Positions 56,291-64,000 of a stretch of DNA of 64,000 bases are shown in pieces; within the stretch, counting starts at the first letter, position 1, and every line of letters starts with the position of its first letter. The notes below the pieces were generated by a model. That model did not search any database and had not been told where the DNA came from. It saw only the letters and a program-made list of their open reading frames with translations. Position numbers and translations under genes: made by a program. The stretch covers positions 643,787,844-643,851,843 of the forward strand of contig CM053026.1 in assembly GCA_028564925.1 (NCBI GenBank), in the 5' to 3' direction. This DNA is from Lithobates sylvaticus (lineage: Eukaryota; Chordata; Amphibia; Anura; Ranidae).

Positions 56291-58345
56291 CTTAAAGCAA
56301 ATCGCCTCACCTCAGAAGTTTAACTGCACACAGCCTCATTTACTGCCGGTGTCCTGCCAAGAAAGTCCCCCCCGCTGGATTAGGACCCCCCCTCTACTGC
56401 GCAGGTGCAGCACTTGCGCAGTACGAAGGACTAAGCATCTTCCGAAAATTGCCAAAGCTAAACAGCTGCGAGTGAAGTGTACACCGCGCACGTGCAGTTA
56501 ACATGTCGGTGTACGAGAGACAATGCCGCACGCTCCCGATGCTCGCGCTTCTCTGCAAGGGGCGGGCCTGTAACCAAGGGCGACATTTGTTATTACTGTA
56601 ACCAAGGGCCAGATTTTTAAGTATTGCAAGACCCGCCTTTCTTTTATTTAAACACGCCTTTGCCCCTTGCTTAGAGTAATAATAGACCCGCCACTTAGTT
56701 AGACTCCCCTTGCAGAGTAGCGTGAGCATCGGGAGCGTGGGGCATCGTCTCAGACACCGACTGCGCGGTGTACACTTCACTCCCACTTGCTTACCTTCGG
56801 CAATTTTCAGAAGATCCCAGTCCTTCGTTCTACGCCTCCGCCGAGAGGAACCATCAAGGCAGAACACCGGGCTGACTATCTCAATCTACAGCCTATTTTG
56901 ACAGGTCTAAAAAGCGGACATGAACATTCACTGCATATTGCAGCTGAGCCTTATTTACTGCCGGGCTGACTGTCCGTGGGCAGTGAACGTTCAGCATAAA
57001 CTAGAGATTGAGATCTACAGTTAGCCCAGTGTTCTGCCGAAATAGTTCGAAATGGTTCCACTCGGTGGATTAGGACCCCCCTCTACTGCGCAGGTGCAGC
57101 GCTTGCGCAGAACGAAGGACTCGGACCTTCCGAAAATTGCCGAAGGTAAGCAAGTGGGAGTGAAGTGTACACCGTGCAGGGCAGTCGATGTACGAGACGA
57201 TGCCCCACGCTCCCGATGCGTGCGCTACTCTGCAAGGGGAGTCTAAGGGGCGGGTCTATTATTACTCTAAGCAAGGGGAAAAGGCGTGGGCCCTTGAAGA
57301 AAATGAAGAACAGCGGGCCCATGAAAAACAGCGGGCCCATGAAAAACAGCGGGCCCATGAAAAACAGCGGGCCCATGAAAAACAGCGGGCCCATGAAAAA
57401 CAGCGGGCCCATGAAAAACAGCGGGCCCATGAAAAACAGCGGGCCCTTGAAAAACAGCGGGCCCATGAAAAACAGCGGGCCCATGAAAAACAGCGGGCCC
57501 ATGAAAAACAGCGGGCCCATGAAAAACAGCGGGCCCATGAAAAACAGCGGGCCCATGAAAAACAGCGGGCCCATGAAAAACAGCGGGCCCATGAAAAACA
57601 GCGGGCCCATGAAAAACAGCGGGCCCATGAAAAACAGCGGGCCCTTGAAAAACAGCGGGCCCTTGAAAAACAGCGGGCCCTTGAAAAACAGCGGGCCCTT
57701 GAAAAACAGCGGGCCCTTGAAAAACAGCGGGCCCTTGAAAAACAGCGGGCCCTTGAAAAACAGCGGGCCCTTGAAAAACAGCGGGCCCTTGAAGAACAGC
57801 GGGCCCTTGAAGAACAGCGGGCCCTTGAAGAAGAGCGGGCCCTTGAAGAAGAGCGGGCCCTTGAAGAAGAGCGGGCCCTTGAAGAACAGCGGGCCCTTGA
57901 AGAACAGCGGGCCCTTGAAGAACAGCGGGCCCTTGAAGAACAGCGGGCCCTTGAAGAAGAGCGGGCCCTTGAAGAACAGCGGGCCCTTGAAGAACAGCGG
58001 GCCCTTGAAGAACAGCGGGCCCTTGAAGAACAGCGGGCCCTTGAAGAACAGCGGGCCCTTGAAGAACAGCGGGCCCTTGAAGAACAGCGGGCCCTTGAAG
58101 AACAGCGGGCCCTTGAAGAACAGCGGGCCCTTATAATAACAAATGTCGCCCTTGGTTACAGGCCCCTTGCAGAGTAGCGCGAACATCGGGAGCATGCGGC
58201 ATCGTCTCTCGTACACCGACATGTTAACTCGCAGCGGTTTAGCTTCGGCACTTTTCGGAAGATGCCTAGTCCTTCGTACTGCTCAAGCGCTGCGCCGGCG
58301 GGGGAGCTTTCTCGGCAGGACACCGGCAGTAAAGAAGGCTGAATG
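56291..58345. repeat. Nested palindromic repeat with a minisatellite core
   Basis: One block, marked by CTACTGCGCAGGTGCAGC, AGTGAAGTGTACACCG and CTCCCGATG, occurs four times: forward at about 56390-56600, inverted at about 56640-56850, forward at about 57075-57290, inverted at about 58140-58310. The first pair meets near 56620. The second pair encloses the 18-bp minisatellite. A smaller inverted pair at 56860-57040 joins the two modules (ACCGGGCTGACTATC, TAGCCCAGTGTTCTGCC). Confidence 0.72.
57290..58135 (+). repeat. 18-bp minisatellite, about 47 units
   Basis: The unit is CGGGCCCATGAAAAACAG or a one- to three-base variant. Variants are ordered along the array: CATGAAAAACAG mostly on the left, CTTGAAAAACAG in the middle, CTTGAAGAACAG and CTTGAAGAAGAG on the right. 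Because 18 is a multiple of three and no unit carries a stop, several frames on both strands stay open for over 320 codons. Read plus, one frame gives a (RAHEKQ/RALEEQ) hexapeptide. I regard it as non-coding. Confidence 0.95.
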
Positions 58346-58409
58346 CAGTGACATTTTGGTTATCAGTTGAGAAGATTTACTTTAGCCAAGCAAACAAATA
58401 CACAGAAGC

Positions 58410-59854
58410 ATGAAAATATGGCAATTTTATAAAAACAGTCCTTCCTATATAAAGTCTCTATAATATTGCAGCAGCGCTTATGTCCTTATTCGCACCGAGG
58501 ACTATACGGTAAATCACAGATGAAAGAAGATGAGTGAATATTTCAATCGCTACTGAAAAAGTTCTTTCCGTGCAAAATGATCAGTGAATATTTCAATCGC
58601 TACTGTAAAAGTTCTTTTTATCCAGCATCAGCGTTTCTCCACTCCTTATCTCCTTATGCAGCAGACATAGCAGGAACATACACCAATTCCCCTCATATAA
58701 AAAGAAGGTTGCATATAGTGTGATACTGTATAAAAGATTTTATTGGGTATAAAACTTCCCCCCCCCTTAGTACATAAATGCGTACCCTGCATCAATAAAA
58801 ATCAAGCGTTGTATTAGTACTGTGCCTGTTAAGGTGCTTTAGCCCCGCCGGAACTGGTGTTATCACTCGGCTGTATAGAACAGCGCTCAGCTTCCTGCTG
58901 CCTAGTCCCTGGAGCGCACGTTTGAGGCGCAGAACGTCACTTCCGGTCGGTCACTGCCCTGACGTTTCGTCACATCTGGACTTCTTCTGAGGGCGCCCTC
59001 AGAAGAAGTCCGAATGTGACGAAACGTCAGGGCAGTGACCGACGACCGGAAGTGACGTTCTGCGCCTCAAACGTGCGCTCCAGGGACTAGGCAGCAGGAA
59101 GCCGAGCGCTGTTCTATACAGCCGAGTGATAACACCAGTTCCGGCGGGGCTAAAGCACCTTAACAGGCACAGTACTAATACAACGCTTGATTTTTATTGA
59201 TGCAGGGTACGCATTTATGTACTAAGGGGGGGGGAAGTTTTATACCCAATAAAATCTTTTATACAGTATCACACTATATGCAACCTTCTTTTTATATGAG
59301 GGGAATTGGTGTATGTTCCTGCTATGTCTGCTGCATAAGGAGATAAGGAGTGGAGAAACGCTGATGCTGGATAAACCTATTTGATGGGCGTATTTTTAAC
59401 TTGGGTCTGGTGAGTGCATCCCCATGCGGGGAATTTATATCGCACGTGGTGAATACCTGGTGGAATTCTCGGTGGATACTGATTATTTTGCACGGAAAGA
59501 ACTTTTACAGTAGCGATTGAAATATTCACTCATCTTCTTTCATCTGTGATTTACCGTATAGTCCTCGGTGCGAATAAGGACATAAGCGCTGCTGCAATAT
59601 TATAGAGACTTTATATAGGAAGGACTGTTTTTATAAAATTGCCATATTTTCATACTTTGCACATTTTAAGCGGCTGCTATTACCGACTGTGGTGTTTAAT
59701 ATTTATACTAATTTTATATATTTATATTTTTATATATTCTTATATATTGGTATATTTATTTATTTTATTTATCCAACTTATTGAGAAGAAATATATCCAA
59801 TCAGCGCGGAGGGGTGTACCTAGGGGCAGGCATTAGTGGTTACACTCATTCTTT
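58410..59854. mobile_element. Long palindrome flanked by a 16-bp direct repeat
   Basis: The arms 58410-58993 and 58994-59650 are inverted copies, with a centre at GAGGGCGCCCTC. A unique AT-rich tail follows the right arm, 59651-59854. ACAAATACACAGAAGC stands on both sides (58394-58409 and 59855-59870), which looks like a long target duplication of the retrotransposition type. The right arm has about 120 extra bases (59376-59495) missing from the left. Both arms start at the centre with a hammerhead-like fold. It may be a head-to-head Penelope-like or retrozyme-like insertion. Confidence 0.7.
58995..59033 (+). ncRNA. Hammerhead-ribozyme-like fold (with mirror copy at 58956-58992)
   Basis: GCCCT pairs with AGGGC as stem I. 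Between them are the core CAGAAGA (consensus CUGANGA), stem II AGTC/GAC with a seven-base loop, GAAA, a minimal C-G stem III and UC. Very short stem III is known from hammerheads of Penelope-like elements and retrozymes, which work as dimers. One core position departs from the consensus, so activity is doubtful. The mirror copy on the minus strand has the same fold. Confidence 0.4.
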
Positions 59855-59870
59855 ACAAATACACAGAAGC

Positions 59871-61605
59871 GTTAGGCCTCATGCACACTGGATGTTTTTA
59901 CAGCTGCTGTTTTTGGCTTCAGGCGTTTTTTCTGCAGCCAGTAAACTCCCCAGCATGTTATTTTATGTGTCTATGCACACAGGCTGTTAGCAGTTGTTGG
60001 CAGGGGTGTTTTCTGGCTGTAAAAAAACCCAGAACTAGTGGGTTTTAAGAGGAGTTTTTCAGCTGTAAAAACGCTCTGTGATAAAAGCTTAAAAACTTTG
60101 AAAAATGCAGAACATGGCCGATAAAAGCCCAAAAAAAACACAAAAAAACACAAAAAAACAGCTATTTTGCATTTATAAGCCATAAGCTTTTGTGGGAGTA
60201 TTTTTTTAATTTTTTTTTATTTTTTTGCAAAAAGCTAAAAAATGCATTCTACGGCTACAGCTTTCTACAGCTAACGCTATGGGCGTTCTGCCCTTTCCTT
60301 GTCCCAGCCCTGGGAAAAGAAGTTCAGAAGAGGGCAACAGAGTCAGAGGTGGAGGCAGGAGGAGCGCAACAGATCTGGTTGGGGAGGGCAGGGGGAGGCA
60401 GACCACCCACCCCCCTCACCCGGGCCAGGATTACATCCATGTATATTAAAGAGCTCAGCTCGGACAATCTTACTCTTCACTGCTCTGGCCTGCACAAAGT
60501 GAGGCAGAGCAGTAATCACCCTAGGAGTCGATCTCAAATATAATGAAGCTGGCCCATTTGGTAAAACCCATTGCATTAATTCTTTATTGGCAATATGGCG
60601 GGATACAGCAGTAAAAAAAAATAAATAAAAATAAATAAAAACCCCTAATGTGTTTTGTCCAAAGCCTTACTTATTTTCTATAAGGCTTCAGCCAAAACGC
60701 ATTCACGTGTTACTGCCGTGTCCTGCCATGTAGCCAACAAATTGACGCAATGGATGTTACCGAATAGTCTGCTTCATTATATTAGAGGATTATTGCTACA
60801 TTTCAATAGGCATTTGGGCCAGATCACCGGTTTCCAGTCTCCCAGGTAATTTGCAGTAGAGCATGATTTCTTTTTTAATCTTTGAGCGGTGCCATTAATT
60901 TCTATCAGCAAAATCAAAGCATTGCCAACTAAGAGAAAGGAGGAGGCGATTTTTGTAAACATTGTTAACAGGCACTGAACTTCTTTTTAGGACTGTTCTG
61001 TTCACCAGCCACTCCATACCTCGTCTCAGCACCTAATGCCCAACTCTGCATTACAGATAAACTTTGTAGACCCCAAAGTTAAGTTCTGCAAAGAAAGGCC
61101 TCCTGAACTAGGCACAACTTATACAGATACCAAGTAAAGCCTAACAAAAAGTAAAACGATGGCGCAAATGATACTCAAATCTGCCCACACATGCTTTTAG
61201 AATAAAAACAAATACGGGGTTAAAAATACACTATAAAAGCTATCCATCCGTATATTTTGGATGCCGATCACCATTGCATAGGTATAACTCAAAGTTTGAG
61301 CTCACAACATTGTTGTTGGTCACGCCTAAAAAATTGACACACATTTAGGATATTTTCCAGATATCTAGAAAGTCGAAGACTACGACCATACCATTATAGA
61401 TTCCTTCAAGCATTTATTATTTTAAGTTCAGGATAAAGGAAGGACTTTTCTGCTTCTGTCCCACTGAGAAGATATCCTTATTCTTCCTGGCCTAGAGGTG
61501 CAGAAGAAAATAGGGACATCATTCCAAAGGGAATGGAATTTCCATCTTAGAGAGTGATCAAAGGAACAGGCATCCCCAGGACAAAGAATCTCTCACTTGC
61601 AGTAA
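59871..61605. other. No supported gene; left end of a MITE and unclassified sequence
   Basis: TTAGGCCTCATGCACACTGG at 59872 matches a Harbinger-type left end; the right end is not evident. The region 60190-60580 has overlapping frames in both strands with no domain. The rest is unclassified. Confidence 0.4.
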
Positions 61606-61935
61606 AGCTGGCCATACAATTTTAAAAAAAAAAAAAAAAAAAGGATGTACAAAAATGTGACTAAATGTTGTCAGTACATTTCAATGGCTTGACAAATGTT
61701 TGAACCCACTGCAAAATTGATTGTTAAAAAAAGCCAAAAAAATTGGAGTGAAATTTCCTGAATGAAAACCATATACACTGTTAGAAATTAATTTGCTTGA
61801 AAAAATGTACATCTTGCGCTTTTGAACTTTGTCAGTTGACAAAAATGAATGTCAATTTGACCCCATTAATGATTGAAAACAAACGCTCTTAAAACAAAAA
61901 ATGTAAAAATAAAATCTACTAGTGTATGGCCAGCC
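61606..61935. mobile_element. PIF/Harbinger-like MITE with TAA duplications
   Basis: The 330-bp element has ends AGCTGGCCATACA and TGTATGGCCAGCC, flanked by TAA on both sides (61603-61605, 61936-61938). The interior is AT-rich with an A-run at 61622-61642. Confidence 0.78.
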
Positions 61936-62452
61936 TAAATGAAAGATCAATGAGCTCCTCTGTTGGGTTCAAGCTGTAACACAACAGAGCTTCTTCTCTG
62001 ACCAGCGGGCCCTGTGCCGTCATGTAGCTGGCAATGACTCGCTGGGACCCTCTTTAGAGGACACATGCAGTGCCCGCGGTAGCAGGAAGGCCACAGAATT
62101 AACACTTCCTCTGAGTCACTTGCCATCATGTTTCAGGGCCGTTTCATCGGGCCCAACAGGTGAATGTGCTAAACAGATTTAAGTCAAGCATCCAAAAAAT
62201 TTAACTGACTCAGGATAAGCATGCAGCCAATGAAGTCAGATCTGCTGGATTAGTGCCTGAAATTTATCACATGATCTGCATAAAAAAATTTAATTATCTT
62301 CATTATAATGTGAATTTGCATAAATGTACGGTACTGAACTGTAGGTGTGTATTGCAATGCAATTTGCCCCCTAATGCACACCCACTGTGAGATGTCGCCC
62401 ACCTGCATTTAAATGCTCCACAACGTGTACATACACATCCTTTGTGTTGAAC
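61936..62452. other. No supported gene
   Basis: A 60-codon minus-strand frame at 61947-62129 has Met and a normal composition but no splice partner or domain. I leave it uncalled. Confidence 0.3.
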
Positions 62453-62981
62453 TTAAAAGTGGTTCTAAAGGCTTAAAGTTTTACCGAATACATTCTCTGC
62501 AGCCCCCCACTTTACACTTATCGGAGCTGAATATTGACCCAGCGCTGTGCACAAGAGCAGCAGCTCTCTTGGCTCTCCCTCCTTGTAGACCCAGAGATAG
62601 CAGTGGAAACCATTGGCTCTCGCTGCTGTCAATCACAGACAGTGAAGAGAGCAGGGGGCAGGGCTGAGCCACACTGTCTGAGGACACAGAGCCCACTCAA
62701 GAGCCAGACTGCATGAGTGCACCCATAGTAAATGGCTTGCTATTGGGGCACTCGGTGGGGAGGGGGACAGGAATGCTGGCAGGGGAGGAGGAACGGGGCT
62801 ATTCTGTGCAAAACCATTGAACAGGGCAGGTAACTGACATTTTTTTATTTTTTTTAATTGTTAGTTATGGGTAACAGGATAAGACGAGAGTGGTGCAGCA
62901 CACTCCAGCTTAAATAAGCCCTTAGAATCAGGTCGGCAATGGCAGTCTTAATATTTCCCCAGTACAGGTTTCCTTTAAGGC
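62453..62981. mobile_element. Repeat E, copy near the right edge
   Basis: CTTAAAAGTGGTTCTAAAGG at the left and GGTTTCCTTTAAGG at the right are approximate inverted ends. GGGCAGGTAACTG at about 62825 is a weakened form of the donor-like motif kept in other copies. Non-coding. Confidence 0.6.
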
Positions 62982-63683
62982 CATGCCCTAATAAGCCACA
63001 TCCACTTTTGAGTTGGAAAACAATAAGTCTCTCTTCAAGCAAAATGACAATTATACATAATGCTGCTGCCTAAGACAGCATGTCTACTAGCATAATACAA
63101 CCGTTTAATGATTTTAAAAACATGATTTAGTGGTATTAGTCTATTCAATACCTTTCATTACAATAAATTAGAACAGAAAGATACAGTAACCTTCAATATA
63201 TGACATGAAAATATGACAGGTGAGAGTATTAGTGGTGTTCATAGGAAATTACACCAGGCATAATGTTTATATCACCTAGAATTACCAGTAACAATAAATC
63301 TACCGGTATGTGTCTACATATCAGTGGGTAAAGGTTCACATCAACGTCAGTTTACCACTAAATATTGTGGAACTAAAATTTAGGTGCACGTCACAAGGCT
63401 GTAACTACACCACTATTTTTAATTTTGCCCAACAGGAGAGGCTGTGAAATAAAAAAAACAGTAACATTACACAATGGTTGCAGATCCCAATATGAGCTGA
63501 AGTACAACACCTTCCTTCATATTACCAATACTATTGGATTGATGGATACAGCCAACACACAGGACCATTCAATTACAGTATATCATTTAAAAAGAGAGAA
63601 AAGCAAACACTACACAACACACATACACAAGGATTGTTACTGAATGGATTAAAAATGCAGTGAATGAAATCTAGTGCTGCAGA
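62982..63683. other. No gene seen; possible intron
   Basis: AT-rich, no element ends recognised. It follows the donor of the candidate exon at 63690. Confidence 0.35.
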
Positions 63684-63689
63684 ACTTAC

Positions 63690-63798
63690 CATCATAGTTC
63701 TGGAATTTGATAGACGATGGAAGGTGCAGATTGAACTGCAACGGCCATAAAATAGAAGGTCGCTTACATTCCGGCTTTTTGTAGCCCAGCATTGCCAT
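63690..63798 (-). CDS. Candidate host exon, start codon to donor
   Basis: On the minus strand an ATG at 63798 (or 63792) opens a frame of 36 codons that ends at a strong donor, GATG followed by GTAAGTTC. The peptide has normal composition with pieces GYKKPECKRPS, LWPLQFNLHLP and SSIKFQNYDG. An in-frame stop lies a little upstream, so it could be a first coding exon; a weaker acceptor, TTACTTGTAG at about 63826, would make it internal. I do not recognise the gene. It is on the same strand as the exon at 51222-51398. Confidence 0.4.
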
Positions 63799-64000
63799 AA
63801 CAAAGTGAAAACTATGCAGCTTAAACCCTACAAGTAATCACAAGTTACCCTGTTCCCTGGCTGGCATGGGAAAAGTCGGGAGTAATTTATAATCCAAGCT
63901 GCAACTCTTCTGCATACTGCCTGGTCTTCATACTTCACTATTATAGGCTCTCCTTTAAGAATGAGTTCAGCCTTCATAATGTTGTTTATCAATGTTCCTC

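Noticed and set aside
57290-58135. CRISPR-like array
   Set aside because: Units are contiguous with no spacers, and the genome is vertebrate.
57083-58222. Long open frames across the 18-bp array on both strands
   Set aside because: They follow from an 18-bp unit without stops; frames on both strands are equally open, and there is no unique start or domain.
60190-60580. Frames up to 117 codons near 60.3 kb
   Set aside because: Several overlapping frames on both strands, without homology signals or splice sites.
61947-62129. 60-codon minus-strand frame starting MMASDSEEV
   Set aside because: Composition is gene-like, but there is no donor or acceptor and no recognised family.

Overview
The window looks like non-coding, transposon-packed DNA from a frog, probably a ranoid. 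The evidence is eukaryotic splice signals, two kinds of tyrosine-recombinase retroelement (Ngaro and DIRS1-like), Tc1 elements with long inverted ends, L2-type LINE tails, and many GC-poor miniature DNA transposons of types familiar from large anuran genomes. The species call is inference. I see no rRNA, tRNA, CRISPR array or prokaryotic operon.

Layout. 82-5891 is a Ngaro element on the minus strand with split direct repeats and an SGNH-hydrolase-like region. 5892-11850 is a patchwork of miniature transposons (Harbinger-like, hAT-like) and unclassified repeats. 11935-12669 is a clean solo LTR with a 5-bp target duplication. 13490-14800 is a worn-out DIRS relic on the plus strand. 15520-18682 holds two copies of a long dispersed repeat (called B here), a hAT element with an internal minisatellite and a TIR element. 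20483-22692 is a 2.2-kb palindromic foldback element with divergent TATA boxes and AATAAA signals at matching places in each arm; relatives lie at 32975-34951 and about 45553-47570. 25997-31668 is a DIRS1-like element on the minus strand, with inverted ends and an internal complementary region that copies the circle junction. 39598-43362 is repeat B in reverse, carrying three Tc1-type insertions, one with an uninterrupted 340-residue transposase. 50575-51074 is a 500-base assembly gap. 51222-51398 is the best host coding exon; a weaker candidate lies at 63690-63798, on the same strand. 52395-53075 is an L2-like LINE tail. 56270-58345 is a nested palindrome holding an 18-bp minisatellite of about 47 copies. 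58410-59854 is a long palindrome flanked by a 16-bp direct repeat, with a hammerhead-like fold at its centre.

How it fits together. The host content is probably intronic sequence of one gene read on the minus strand, with exons at 51.3 kb and possibly 63.7 kb. Almost everything else is mobile DNA, often one element inside another. Several nesting cases (solo LTR in a repeat, LTR-like element in a foldback, Tc1 in repeat B, hAT in another TIR element, L2 tail in a small TIR repeat) give a relative order of insertion. The most unusual items are the foldback family with mirrored transcription signals, the palindrome with hammerhead-like centres, and the minisatellite open in all frames.
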